Made by a program: the position numbers and the translations under genes. This document shows, piece by piece, positions 41,583 through 51,679 of a stretch of DNA of 58,229 nt. Source of the stretch: Bacteroidetes bacterium ADurb.Bin012 (GTDB lineage: Bacteria > Bacteroidota > Bacteroidia > Bacteroidales > TTA-H9); the NCBI GenBank assembly GCA_002071415.1, contig MWFC01000008.1, positions 1-58,229 on the forward strand, written 5' to 3'. A model generated the notes under the pieces. That model worked only from the letters and a program-made list of their open reading frames with translations. It was not told the origin of the DNA and did not search any database. The number at the start of each line of letters is the position of its first letter. Position 1 is the stretch's first letter.

Positions 41583-44500
41583 ATGAAAAACAAAATTTTT
41601 ACACAGTTTAGCTTTTTGCTGCTTTTCTTGCCCTTATGCATGTTTAGCCAGCAAATCACCATTCATCCAGGGGGAGAAAATGCTTTTAAGGTGTTAACGA
41701 GCGATTACAATGCTTTTTTATTCAGCAATCAGCTCCACACCATTTCCTGGTATTCGGTGAGCACTTCGCAAGGAGATTTCACCGAAATTGCCATACCTGG
41801 TTATGGATTCAGCAACATTGTTGGTTGTCCCAAGGTACCGGTTATCAAAAAATTAATCGAAGTTCCACTGGGAGCCAAAACCGAAGTTAAGACGATTCAG
41901 GTTGAGTACAAGGAAATACCCTTAGAACAATATGGGATTACCCATCCTTTAATTCCAGCTCAGCCTCCTGTATCTAAACAGGACGATCCACTCACCGTTC
42001 CTTTTGTATATGATGCGGAGGTTTATTCGAGAGACGAATTTCTCTATGGAGAAATGGTACGTATAGAAGAAGCTGGCATGCTTCGTTCGGTCAACATTGC
42101 CAACCTCGAATTTTATCCCATTCAGTACAACCCCGTGAAAAATGTCTTACGCGTAGTAGCTTCGGCCAAGATTCAAATCTCTTTCAAAGAGGCTCAAATC
42201 AGACAAAGTATCGATCTGAAAAAAAAGAATTATTCTCCTTATTTTGAGACCTCCTATAGCCAAATCATCAACTATCAGCCTCTGGCTACCGATGAACTGA
42301 TTACCAGTTGTCCGGTAACTTATGTCATCATATCCGATCCTATGTTTCAACTGGCGCTTCAGCCTTTTATAGAATGGAAAACCAAGAAAGGATTCCAGGT
42401 GATTGCAGGCTATACCAACAATCCGAATATAGGTAATACCACTACCTCTATCAAGAATTACCTTGCCAATCTATACAATAATCCTCCTGCAGGATATATG
42501 CCTCCTAGTTTTATTCTACTTGTTGGTGATGTGACTCAAATTCCGGCCTTCAATGGAACAACAGGAAGTCACGCTACCGATTTGCGCTATGCCGAATACA
42601 CGGGTGACAATCTGCCCGAGGTTTATTATGGAAGGTTTTCGGCAAATAATCTGAATGAATTACAACCCCAAATTGATAAAACTTTACAATATGAACAATA
42701 TTCCTTCCCTTCCGAGAATTTTTTGGGCGAAGCGGTAATGATAGCAGGTGATGATGCTGGCCATATGACATATAGCAACGGGCAAATCACCTATGGAACA
42801 ACAAATTATTTCAATCTTCAGCATGGTATCCTGTCTCATACTTATTTTCAACCCGAACCTACTGGCGGTAACTATTCGCAAAACATCATTCAAAATATTT
42901 CGAACGGTGTAGGATATGCCAACTATACGGCACATTGCAGTGCTTCGGGATGGGCAAATCCAAGTTTTACTATTTCGAACATTCCTTCCTTACAAAATCA
43001 AGATAAATACCCATTGATGGTAGGAAACTGTTGTCAATCCTCCATGTACAACACCACCTGTTTTGCAGAAGAAATCGTAAGAGCCGCCAATAAGGGTGCT
43101 GTGGGGTATATTGGTGGGTCCGACTACACTTATTGGGATGAGGATTACTGGTGGGGATGTGGTTTCAAAACCGTTTCGACCAATCCTCCTTATGATCCCA
43201 ATCATCTGGGAGCTTACGACGTAACCTTCCATGATCATGGAGAACCTAGTAGTAGCTGGTATGTTACTCAGGGACAGATGTTTGTAGGCGGAAACATGGC
43301 CGTACAACAGTCCAATTCCAGCATGAAAGCATACTACTGGGAAATTTATTGCCTGATGGGCGATCCCTCCCTGATGATCTATTATGGAATCCCTCAACCC
43401 ATTGCTGCAAATTATCAAAATACATTGCTCATCGGTACAGATAATCTCACCATTACTACCGAGCAGTATGCCTATGCAGCTCTCTCTTTCGAAGGAAATC
43501 TGCTTGCGACGGGTATGGCTGAAGCCAATGGCACTATAACTCTTAATTTTTCTCCACTCACAAATGTTGGAAATGCTACTCTTATCATTACTAAACAAAA
43601 CCGTAAACCTCACATTGGCACTATACAGGTAATCCCCGCTACAGGTCCTTATCTGATCGTACAGAACTTTACTGTGAATGATTCATTAGGCAACAACAAT
43701 GGACATGCCGATTATGGAGAAGATGTCTTCTTGAATGTTACTTACAAAAATGTAGGTGTTCAGTCAGCTGTGAATGCCACATCAAATCTCTTTACGGCTG
43801 ATACGAATGTCATACTGACTGATACTTCTTGTTTTATGCAAATCGTTGAGCCAAATTCCACTTTCGTTGTTCGCAATGCTTTCAGAATCAACATTAAACC
43901 GAAAGTTGATGATCAATATAATGTTCCTCTCACGTTTAGCACTTTTGATACAGCCAATATCTGGAACACCAATAAATACTTGAAGCTCTATGCACCTATT
44001 CTTGAAATTGGAAATCTTATTATCGACGATGCGATTACAGGCAACGGAAATGGAGTAATTGACCCAGGTGAAACTGTCAACCTCATATTGCAAGTTTCGA
44101 ACACTGGTGGAGCAGTAGCCCTTAATGCAAAATGCTCTATTGATATCGATTCTTTGTATTCGAACTACTTAATGGCTTTAAATCCACTGGTAAATTTGGG
44201 TGAAGTTGGAATTGGAGAGAACAAACAAGCCTTTTTCTCCGTTATGGCCAATATTATCACTCCCCCCAATACTACCTTACCTTTGATCTTTAAATTCACT
44301 GCTGGACAAATGAATCAATATGAAGCAGAAAATACCAAAGAAGTCATTATAGGCGGACCCGCAACAATTTTAATGACGAATGGTTCAACAAACACCTGTA
44401 ATGGTGCATTTTATGATTCAGGAGGGCCTAATGCTGATTATAGTAACAATGAAAACTATGTATTGACATTTTATCCTGGCATTCCTGGAGCAAAAGTAAA

Positions 44501-45467
44501 AATCTCGTTCAATTCATTCAATGTTGAACAAAACTCTGACTGTAGTTGGGATTATCTGCAGATTTACAATGGAACCTCTACCTCTGCTCCATTAGTAGGT
44601 ACATATTGTGGTACTACTAATCCACCGGCATATACAGCCAACAACGTTGACGGGGTAATAACCATAAAATTCAAATCGGATGGTGTAATTTCCAAGCCAG
44701 GGTGGTCGGCTAATATATCCTGTATTGGAGGCAACCTTACTACAATTGCTTCGGCATTCCCTCCCGAAATTTGCGAAGGAGCTTCTACACAGCTAGGAAC
44801 TTTGACACAAGGTGGCACAGGAAATTATTCCTACATCTGGCATCCAGGAATTTATCTTAACGACTCCACCCTTGCTACTCCAACCGCTAATCCTCCTGCC
44901 TCAACCGAATTTACGGTCGAAGTATTCGACGGAACCTCAACTGCTAACGCCTCAACAACTGTTACTGTTCACCCTTTGCCCGAAACCCCCACTATTATCT
45001 TACAGGGGAATATGCTGGTTTCAAGCTCTCCATCAGGGAATCAATGGAATAATGAAAACGGCCCTATTTTAGGAGCTACCGAACAGAACTTTATCCCAAC
45101 CGAAACTGGAACCTACTATACCATAGTAACCAGTGAATTTGGATGTGTTTCTTCACCCAGCAATTCACTTTATGTCGAAGTAGTGGGAATAACAAAAATT
45201 CCACAGGATGCTTTCTTCCTTGTCTTTCCAAATCCTTTCAGCAATCTTTTGAATATCTCCTATACCTTACAAAATTCAACTGAAGTAAAGATCGAAATCC
45301 TCAACTCCCTGGGACAAACCATTGCTAATCCACTTATTGAACAAAAATCAGAAGCCGGATCGTATCAAATTCAATTGAACACCACCTCCTTCAAGCCTGG
45401 AATCTATTACATACGATTTACAACAGGAACCAGTTCAATTGTGGTTAAAGCCCTCTTAATGAAATAA
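41583..45467 (+). CDS. Gingipain-family (C25) T9SS-secreted cysteine protease with CUB domain
   Basis: A 1294-residue secreted protease. Order: signal peptide (1-22, LLLFLPLCMFSQ), C25 propeptide (about 25-230), peptidase C25 domain (about 245-610), Ig-like/CARDB-type repeats (about 640-915), a CUB domain (about 920-1060), a PKD-like segment, and a T9SS type A sorting domain starting VFPNPFSN. The catalytic dyad is visible: His451 in NYTAHCSASGW and Cys483 or Cys484 in VGNCCQSS, as in Arg- and Lys-gingipains. Unlike RgpB the His is followed by Cys rather than Gly. It probably digests extracellular protein. It is followed by an intrinsic terminator and a paralogue. Confidence 0.93.
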   Translation: MKNKIFTQFSFLLLFLPLCMFSQQITIHPGGENAFKVLTSDYNAFLFSNQLHTISWYSVSTSQGDFTEIAIPGYGFSNIVGCPKVPVIKKLIEVPLGAKTEVKTIQVEYKEIPLEQYGITHPLIPAQPPVSKQDDPLTVPFVYDAEVYSRDEFLYGEMVRIEEAGMLRSVNIANLEFYPIQYNPVKNVLRVVASAKIQISFKEAQIRQSIDLKKKNYSPYFETSYSQIINYQPLATDELITSCPVTYVIISDPMFQLALQPFIEWKTKKGFQVIAGYTNNPNIGNTTTSIKNYLANLYNNPPAGYMPPSFILLVGDVTQIPAFNGTTGSHATDLRYAEYTGDNLPEVYYGRFSANNLNELQPQIDKTLQYEQYSFPSENFLGEAVMIAGDDAGHMTYSNGQITYGTTNYFNLQHGILSHTYFQPEPTGGNYSQNIIQNISNGVGYANYTAHCSASGWANPSFTISNIPSLQNQDKYPLMVGNCCQSSMYNTTCFAEEIVRAANKGAVGYIGGSDYTYWDEDYWWGCGFKTVSTNPPYDPNHLGAYDVTFHDHGEPSSSWYVTQGQMFVGGNMAVQQSNSSMKAYYWEIYCLMGDPSLMIYYGIPQPIAANYQNTLLIGTDNLTITTEQYAYAALSFEGNLLATGMAEANGTITLNFSPLTNVGNATLIITKQNRKPHIGTIQVIPATGPYLIVQNFTVNDSLGNNNGHADYGEDVFLNVTYKNVGVQSAVNATSNLFTADTNVILTDTSCFMQIVEPNSTFVVRNAFRINIKPKVDDQYNVPLTFSTFDTANIWNTNKYLKLYAPILEIGNLIIDDAITGNGNGVIDPGETVNLILQVSNTGGAVALNAKCSIDIDSLYSNYLMALNPLVNLGEVGIGENKQAFFSVMANIITPPNTTLPLIFKFTAGQMNQYEAENTKEVIIGGPATILMTNGSTNTCNGAFYDSGGPNADYSNNENYVLTFYPGIPGAKVKISFNSFNVEQNSDCSWDYLQIYNGTSTSAPLVGTYCGTTNPPAYTANNVDGVITIKFKSDGVISKPGWSANISCIGGNLTTIASAFPPEICEGASTQLGTLTQGGTGNYSYIWHPGIYLNDSTLATPTANPPASTEFTVEVFDGTSTANASTTVTVHPLPETPTIILQGNMLVSSSPSGNQWNNENGPILGATEQNFIPTETGTYYTIVTSEFGCVSSPSNSLYVEVVGITKIPQDAFFLVFPNPFSNLLNISYTLQNSTEVKIEILNSLGQTIANPLIEQKSEAGSYQIQLNTTSFKPGIYYIRFTTGTSSIVVKALLMK

Positions 45468-45487
45468 TCCTACAAACTTTACCTTTT

Positions 45488-45518
45488 AAAACCCTGAGAT
45501 CCATTCTCGGGGTTTTTT
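45488..45518 (+). terminator. Intrinsic terminator after the first C25 gene
   Basis: AAAACCCTGAGA pairs with TCTCGGGGTTTT around a 5-base loop, with one G-T wobble pair, and continues into a T-run. It separates the two protease genes into independent transcripts. Confidence 0.8.
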
Positions 45519-45554
45519 ATTCCCTAATGTTTTCAAAAATTAACAGGATTAATG

Positions 45555-45562
45555 TAAATTTG
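45555..45562 (+). promoter_or_regulatory. Putative -7 box of the second C25 protease
   Basis: TAAATTTG matches TAnnTTTG and lies 44 bases before the ATG at 45607; nearly the same leader length as its paralogue. No clear -33 element. Confidence 0.45.
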
Positions 45563-45606
45563 TCGAATGAAATTTTTTTAAACTGAATTACCAAACTTTA
45601 CACCCC

Positions 45607-48600
45607 ATGAAACGTCTTCTTCTACTATTTGGCTTGTTGTTTTGCATGCTGGCGAGCAGAGCCGGTGAGTGGATACCTCTGACCTCCGAGGAACCACAGA
45701 AAGCAGGCATTCATCTGATTAGCTCTGATATTACTTCATCTGTGATCGAATTCCAGATCAAAGGTTTCTATCTGAAGCCTGTACAAACACCTAGAGGTAT
45801 CGAAAATATTGTCGAGGTGGGCAATTCTTCTCGCATACTGGCGGCCGGTGCGCCCGATCTTCCCAAGTTAACTGCTTCTGTAATCATCCCCGATGAAGCT
45901 ATGATGGGAATTAGAATTCTTTCATCTTCTTATACCGATTACACGGGTATAGAAGTGGCTCCGAGCAAAGGAAATTTTACTCGCGACATCGATCCGGCAT
46001 CTGTGCCATATACCTATGGACCTGAATATCAATCCAACCATTTCTTCCCCCAAACAGAAGGGGAATTGCGTGAGCCTTATATATTACGCGATTTTCGTGG
46101 CCAAACCCTCATAGTTTACCCATTTTTCTATAATCCGGTTACTAAAGTTTTAAGAGTGTTCTCCGAACTTAGAGTCGAGATTTATAAAATTGGCGACCAT
46201 GGATTGAATCCTTACCTTCGGAAAACACCCCAGATTAAAATCCAGCAGGAATTCTCACAAGTTTACCAAAAACAATTCCTCAATTACAATCCTACCGATT
46301 ATACCCCCCTACCCGACTTCGGGAAGATGCTCGTCATTTGTTATCCCGATTTTATGGCCAGCATGCAACCTTATGTCGACTGGAAGAACTCCATTGGCAT
46401 CCCTACCGAAATGGTGAATGTTGCAACTATTGGCAGTACTTCGGCTGTAATTAAGAATTATATCGTTAATTATTATAACACCAATACTCTAACTTTCGTA
46501 CTGCTGGTAGGCGATGGGCCTCAAATTCCTACCAATACAGGAAGTGGGTTGGGAGGACCCAGCGATAATGCCTATGGATACATCGTGGGCAACGACCATT
46601 ATATCGATGTATTTATCGGTCGTTTTTCTGCCGAAAATGTGGCTCATGTACAAACTCAAGTTAGCCGCACCCTCGAATACGAAAAGAATCCTTCCTTCCT
46701 TAATGATGACTGGTATACTACTTGCCTTGGCATAGCCTCCGACCAAGGACCTGGTGACGACGGAGAATATGATTATCAGCACGTAAGAAATATGCAAACG
46801 GATCTGTTAGGTTATACCTATACATGGAATCCGGAATTATTCGATGGTTCGCAGGGTGGTAATGATGCTCCAGGAAATCCAACTCCAGCTATGGTTTCAA
46901 GCGAGGTAAACAATGGAACCAGCATTATACTCTATACCGGTCATGGAAGTACTACCTCATGGGGAACATCGGGATTCAGCAATGCCAATGTAAATCAGCT
47001 CACCAATGTAGGTAAATTGCCTTTTATTTGGGCAGTAGCTTGCGTAAACGGCGAATTTATGAATACTACCTGTTTTGCAGAGGCATGGCTCAGAGCAACT
47101 CAAAATAACCAGCCAACGGGTGCTATCTCATTTCTTGGTTCTACTATCAACCAAAGCTGGAATTCACCTATGGAAGGACAAGACGAGATGGTGGACATAC
47201 TCGTAGAAACCTATCCTAACAATATCAGAAGGACTTTTGCTGGCTTATCTTTGAATGGTTGTGCCAAAATGATAGATTCTTACGGAACCGATGGTTCTAA
47301 TATGGCCGATACATGGACAGTATTTGGCGATCCCAGCTTAATGGTCAGAACCGCAAATCCTCAGCCTCTTTCAGCAACCTTCAATCCTACTATCTTCGTT
47401 GGAGCAAGCACTTTCACTATCAATTGCAATGTAAATGGCGCCCGGGTTACTCTTTCGAATAATGGCACTATTCTCAATACCACTTGGGTAGCCAACGGAA
47501 CGGCTACTCTTAATTTTACGCCTTTGATTACCCCCAATGATACGCTTACACTTACTGTAGTCGAATATAATTATATTCCCCTAATTGCACAAATCCCCGT
47601 TATTCCAGCAGTAGGTCCCTATGTTATTTATGAAAGCACCCAAATAGCTGATTTTACAACAGGCAATGGTAATGGTTTGCTCGATTATTCCGAATCATCT
47701 AACCTGACTATCTCCGTTAAAAACATCGGGGTGGATTCATCTGTCAATACATGGGTAAGTTTACGCTCTCTTAGCCCTTATGTCGAAATTACCGATTCGA
47801 TTGAAAACTATGGCACTATACCTGCAGGCGAGATTATTAGCGTAGATGAAGGATTTCAATTATCAGTATCCCCTTTTATTCCCGACCACCAAGTTATACC
47901 CTTCACTTTAATCGTTCAAGATTCTTCTAATTCATGGACAAGCCAATTTTCGCTCGAGGCACATGCCCCAGTTTTACAGGAGGGAGAAATAAGTGTTAAC
48001 GACAGCCTTGGAAACAACAATCAGCGCTTCGATGCAGGAGAATCTGTTTATGTGAACATTCCTGTTATCAATATTGGATCTTCAGCAGCATATAATCTCA
48101 TTGGTACTCTCACCACTGCAGATCCTTATCTTCTAATTAGTACGAAGGAAGCTACTTATGGAGATATATTGCCCCTTGGTTCCCAATCTCAAGCTTTCCT
48201 GATATCGGCTCTTCCAACCGTCCCTCCAGGTTATCAGGCCATGATTACTTTGACGCTCATGGGAGATTTTGGTTGGACTGCTTCGTATGACTTTACCTTG
48301 ACAATTGGCCTTATTCCTGTTTTAGTGATCGATCTTGATGGCAACAACAACTCCGGGCCAACTATGCAAGCCGCATTGAATCAACTCAATGTCGCAAATG
48401 AATATACTACCTCCTTCTCCACCGATTTAAGTAAATACAAATCCTTATTCGTATGTCTAGGAGTTTATCCTAACAAGCACATTCTTTCTGCTGCCGAAGG
48501 CCTTGTGCTTAAAAACTATTTGAATCAAGGTGGTAGAATATATATGGAAGGTGGAGATACCTGGTATTATGATCAACAAAGCACTCCTACTCCTTTACAT

Positions 48601-49449
48601 CCAATGTTTCAAATCAAAGGGCTGAAAGACAATGGAGGTACGCTTACGACAATTGCCGGAAAAACAGGCACATTTACCGAAGGAATGAGCTTTGTTTACA
48701 ATGGGGACAACAACTATATCGATAAGATAGAACCAATAAATCAAGCATTTACCGTATTTATGAATACTTCACCCTCTTATATAGTTACTATAGCCAATGA
48801 TCCTGGTTCTGTTTACAAGACCATTGGTTCTTCTAATGAATTTGGGGGACTTACCGATAATGTTTCTCCCTCAACTAAAAAGGACTTGATGCTACAATAT
48901 CTTACCTTTTTCGATATCTTCGGAAGCCCTTACTGGGGAAACTTCGTCGGAATTCCAACTACTATCGGAATCAACGATACGGTTGAATTCTTCGATCTCT
49001 CCAGCACTACATTTACGTCGCGTATATGGTCTTTCCCAGGAGGAGAGCCTTCAACATCGACCGAACTCAACCCTAAAATAGTTTATCCTTCCATGGGAAC
49101 TTATGATGTTACGCTCGAAGTATCATCATCTGATTCTACTATAATTATTATCCGAAATGACTATATTTCAGTATATGATTATACTGGCATCAATCCCCAA
49201 TCAGTTTCCACCGAGATTATTCTTTATCCCAACCCTCTAAGTCGAAATTTCGGTGCTTTGAATATTCGTTCCTCGAATGCCAATATTCAATCTATTCGAA
49301 TTTTCAATTCGACGGGAATGGAGGTCTTTTCTCAAATGAATTATATGGAAAGCAGTCCCATTTCACTGAATCATTTGAAACCAGGTTTATATCTGGTAGA
49401 AATAAAAACAGATCAGGGAATAGCGACACAAAAACTCATGATTCGATAA
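45607..49449 (+). CDS. Gingipain-family (C25) T9SS-secreted cysteine protease with PKD domain
   Basis: A 1280-residue paralogue of the preceding gene. Order: signal peptide (1-20), C25 propeptide (about 22-235), C25 domain (about 240-620), Ig-like/CARDB-type repeats (about 650-905), a glutamine-amidotransferase-like alpha/beta segment (about 910-1080), a PKD domain (about 1115-1190, DTVEFFDLSSTTF ... YPSMGTYDVTLEV), and a T9SS sorting domain starting LYPNPLSR. Catalytic His446 (LYTGHGSTTSW) and Cys479 (WAVACVNGEF) are present. It differs from its neighbour in accessory domains (no CUB). Terminated by a strong hairpin shared with the end of queG. Confidence 0.92.
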   Translation: MKRLLLLFGLLFCMLASRAGEWIPLTSEEPQKAGIHLISSDITSSVIEFQIKGFYLKPVQTPRGIENIVEVGNSSRILAAGAPDLPKLTASVIIPDEAMMGIRILSSSYTDYTGIEVAPSKGNFTRDIDPASVPYTYGPEYQSNHFFPQTEGELREPYILRDFRGQTLIVYPFFYNPVTKVLRVFSELRVEIYKIGDHGLNPYLRKTPQIKIQQEFSQVYQKQFLNYNPTDYTPLPDFGKMLVICYPDFMASMQPYVDWKNSIGIPTEMVNVATIGSTSAVIKNYIVNYYNTNTLTFVLLVGDGPQIPTNTGSGLGGPSDNAYGYIVGNDHYIDVFIGRFSAENVAHVQTQVSRTLEYEKNPSFLNDDWYTTCLGIASDQGPGDDGEYDYQHVRNMQTDLLGYTYTWNPELFDGSQGGNDAPGNPTPAMVSSEVNNGTSIILYTGHGSTTSWGTSGFSNANVNQLTNVGKLPFIWAVACVNGEFMNTTCFAEAWLRATQNNQPTGAISFLGSTINQSWNSPMEGQDEMVDILVETYPNNIRRTFAGLSLNGCAKMIDSYGTDGSNMADTWTVFGDPSLMVRTANPQPLSATFNPTIFVGASTFTINCNVNGARVTLSNNGTILNTTWVANGTATLNFTPLITPNDTLTLTVVEYNYIPLIAQIPVIPAVGPYVIYESTQIADFTTGNGNGLLDYSESSNLTISVKNIGVDSSVNTWVSLRSLSPYVEITDSIENYGTIPAGEIISVDEGFQLSVSPFIPDHQVIPFTLIVQDSSNSWTSQFSLEAHAPVLQEGEISVNDSLGNNNQRFDAGESVYVNIPVINIGSSAAYNLIGTLTTADPYLLISTKEATYGDILPLGSQSQAFLISALPTVPPGYQAMITLTLMGDFGWTASYDFTLTIGLIPVLVIDLDGNNNSGPTMQAALNQLNVANEYTTSFSTDLSKYKSLFVCLGVYPNKHILSAAEGLVLKNYLNQGGRIYMEGGDTWYYDQQSTPTPLHPMFQIKGLKDNGGTLTTIAGKTGTFTEGMSFVYNGDNNYIDKIEPINQAFTVFMNTSPSYIVTIANDPGSVYKTIGSSNEFGGLTDNVSPSTKKDLMLQYLTFFDIFGSPYWGNFVGIPTTIGINDTVEFFDLSSTTFTSRIWSFPGGEPSTSTELNPKIVYPSMGTYDVTLEVSSSDSTIIIIRNDYISVYDYTGINPQSVSTEIILYPNPLSRNFGALNIRSSNANIQSIRIFNSTGMEVFSQMNYMESSPISLNHLKPGLYLVEIKTDQGIATQKLMIR

Positions 49450-49463
49450 ATAACGAGCAGTTT

Positions 49464-50414
49464 TTAATATGGCCGCTTCCTTTCGGTAGCGGCCATATTT
49501 TTTACAGCCTCTATATTTCGCATGTATCTTCTGTGTCCTAACCTGACCATGGGGCTTTCATGAAATCTTTCCCTAAAATCAGTCTCCGTAACAGATTCGA
49601 AATCTTCGGCTTTCATATCCAATAGGGGTGGCAAAGGCGAAAACAAAACAGAATTCACAGTTTGATGACGATTCCATGGGCAAACCTTCTGGCATATATC
49701 GCAACCATAAATCTGGGTGCCTATCTTTTCTATAATATTGGAGGGAATATGGCCTTTATTCTCGATGGTATGATACGAAATGCACAATCGGGCATCCACA
49801 GCATAAGGTTGATGTATTGCTTGTGTAGGACAACTCTTTATACATAAATCGCAATTTTTGCATAAATCTTCATCAAAGGCCTCATCGGGGATAATAACCA
49901 GATCGGTCAAAATTACACCAATAAAAAAATAAGAACCTTCGGGGGTTAACAAAATACTGTTCTTTCCGAAGTTTCCTAAACCCGCCTCACGAGCCCATGC
50001 TTTTTCCGAAATATGACCTGTATCTACAAAATTTATTAAAACATCTGAATGAAATTCATTTTCGATGAAACAAGATAATTTTTGCAAGCCTTCTTTCATT
50101 ATTTTATGATAATCGGGTATCAAAGCATAATCTGAAATGGAATAAAAAGCTCCATCTTTTTGCCGTGCATTAGTTTTATAGCCGGCTAAAAGAACAATAA
50201 CGGTCCGAATGTCGGGATGAACGAGTAAAGGATGGAATCTTTTCTCGGCCTCTTTTTCCAGATACAGCATATCGGCATGGAATCCTAGGGCAATTTGCTT
50301 CTTATAATGTTCAAAATCGGAGGTGAGGAATCTACTAACTGCAAAGCCACATTTGGAAAAGCCAATATCAAAAGCTTGTTGACGAATCTTCGATTTTATG
50401 GATAAAGTATCCAT
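49464..50414 (-). CDS. queG: Epoxyqueuosine reductase
   Basis: A 316-residue cobalamin- and iron-sulfur-dependent enzyme that reduces epoxyqueuosine to queuosine in tRNA. The cobalamin-binding half ends with GHISEKAWAREAGLGNFGKN, and two 4Fe-4S motifs follow: CKNCDLCIKSCP and CDICQKVCPWN. The C-terminal HEAT-like extension of some homologues is absent. Starts: ATG at 50414 is preferred; a TTG at 50423 adds three residues. It follows ruvB by 13 bases, a common Bacteroidota pair. Confidence 0.93.
   Translation of the reverse strand: MDTLSIKSKIRQQAFDIGFSKCGFAVSRFLTSDFEHYKKQIALGFHADMLYLEKEAEKRFHPLLVHPDIRTVIVLLAGYKTNARQKDGAFYSISDYALIPDYHKIMKEGLQKLSCFIENEFHSDVLINFVDTGHISEKAWAREAGLGNFGKNSILLTPEGSYFFIGVILTDLVIIPDEAFDEDLCKNCDLCIKSCPTQAIHQPYAVDARLCISYHTIENKGHIPSNIIEKIGTQIYGCDICQKVCPWNRHQTVNSVLFSPLPPLLDMKAEDFESVTETDFRERFHESPMVRLGHRRYMRNIEAVKNMAATERKRPY
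49466..49503 (+). terminator. Strong terminator overlapping the queG 3' end
   Basis: AATATGGCCGCT (49466-49477) and AGCGGCCATATT (49488-49499) form a perfect 12-bp stem with a 10-base loop and a following T-run. On the other strand these bases encode the last residues and stop codon of QueG (from 49464), so the hairpin is embedded in a coding sequence. The T-run supports plus-strand termination only. Confidence 0.85.
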
Positions 50415-50427
50415 GAAAGCCAATTTA

Positions 50428-51450
50428 TTAAAAAAAGCGACCTTGAACCGAAGGAGGGAGTTTACCTATATGTTTATAGGCAAGCTCCGTAGCTTCACGA
50501 CCTCGGGGTGTGCGCTGAAGGAAACCTTCCTGAATCAAGAAGGGTTCATACACTTCTTCGATAGTTCCTGGATCTTCCGATACGGAAGTAGCAATAGTAT
50601 TCAAGCCAACAGGCCCTCCGCCGAATTTTTCGATAATTGTACGCAAAATCTTATTATCCATCTCATCCAACCCATGGCTATCCACATTCAGGGCATTCAG
50701 GGCATAAGTGGCAATCTTCATATTGATGACGCCATCGCCAATAACTTGCGCAAAATCTCTAACTCTTCGCAGTAAAAGATTGGCAATGCGAGGTGTACCT
50801 CTGCTTCGGCGAGCGATTTCAATAGCAGCTTCCTCATCGATTTTTACTTTTAAAATGCCCGAAGAGCGAAGGATAATTTTCTCGAGCACATCGGCCGTAT
50901 AATAAGTAAGTCTTGCATTGATTCCAAAACGTGATCGGAGCGGAGCCGTAAGTAACCCCGAACGTGTTGTAGCACCAATCAAAGTGAAAGGATTTAGCCG
51001 AATTTGAACACTACGGGCATTCGGACCGGTTTCAATCATGATGTCTATCTTGAAATCTTCCATGGCTGAGTAGAGATATTCTTCCACCATAGGGCTCAAA
51101 CGATGAATTTCATCTATAAAAAGAACATCACGGTGTCTCAGGCTAGTGAGCAATCCTGCCAGATCGCCCGGTTTCTCGAGAACAGGCCCCGAGGTTACTT
51201 TAATCCCCACCCCCAGCTCATTGGCTATAATGTATGATAAAGTAGTTTTCCCCAAACCAGGTGGGCCGTGCAATAAAACATGATCAAGGGCCTCACCTCT
51301 TTGATATGCGGCTGCCACAAAAATTTTTAAATTATCTACTATACCCGTTTGCCCGGCAAAATCGGAAAATTCCAAGGGTCGTAATACCTTCTCAATTTCC
51401 CGTTCGGCCGGAGTCAACGACTTTCCACTCGCATCCAAATTTTGATTCAT
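50428..51450 (-). CDS. ruvB: Holliday junction helicase RuvB
   Basis: A 340-residue AAA+ motor that drives branch migration with RuvA. Walker A GPPGLGKT is at 62-69, Walker B DEIH at 113-116, the sensor region [19 protein letters not shown] carries the arginine finger, and the C-terminal winged helix ends with [14 protein letters not shown]. The ATG at 51450 (MNQNLDASG) is chosen since the frame upstream to 51486 contains the promoter box. Co-transcribed with queG. Confidence 0.95.
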   Translation of the reverse strand: MNQNLDASGKSLTPAEREIEKVLRPLEFSDFAGQTGIVDNLKIFVAAAYQRGEALDHVLLHGPPGLGKTTLSYIIANELGVGIKVTSGPVLEKPGDLAGLLTSLRHRDVLFIDEIHRLSPMVEEYLYSAMEDFKIDIMIETGPNARSVQIRLNPFTLIGATTRSGLLTAPLRSRFGINARLTYYTADVLEKIILRSSGILKVKIDEEAAIEIARRSRGTPRIANLLLRRVRDFAQVIGDGVINMKIATYALNALNVDSHGLDEMDNKILRTIIEKFGGGPVGLNTIATSVSEDPGTIEEVYEPFLIQEGFLQRTPRGREATELAYKHIGKLPPSVQGRFF

Positions 51451-51468
51451 CTCACTTTTTCGCCTAAG

Positions 51469-51476
51469 CAAAATTA
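51469..51476 (-). promoter_or_regulatory. Putative ruvB-queG -7 box
   Basis: Minus-strand TAATTTTG, matching TAnnTTTG, 18 bases before the ruvB ATG. No -33 match at the standard distance. Confidence 0.5.
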
Positions 51477-51679
51477 ACATTTTCAAGCCTATTCCATTCT
51501 TTCTAATATAATTTGCCTTAAATTAGCCTTATCAATTTTATGATCATTAGATAAATGCAAACAATTGATTTTCATCGATTATACATACAGAAAAACTCAT
51601 CGGCTTATCTATTTATGTTACCTTTCGTGCTTAGGCCTTATCGTTTAGATTGTAGTCTCTTAGCGTAAATTCCTGAATT

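Noticed and set aside
42990..43613. 207-codon minus-strand frame inside the first C25 gene
   Set aside because: It covers the catalytic region of the protease, which is clearly coding on the plus strand.
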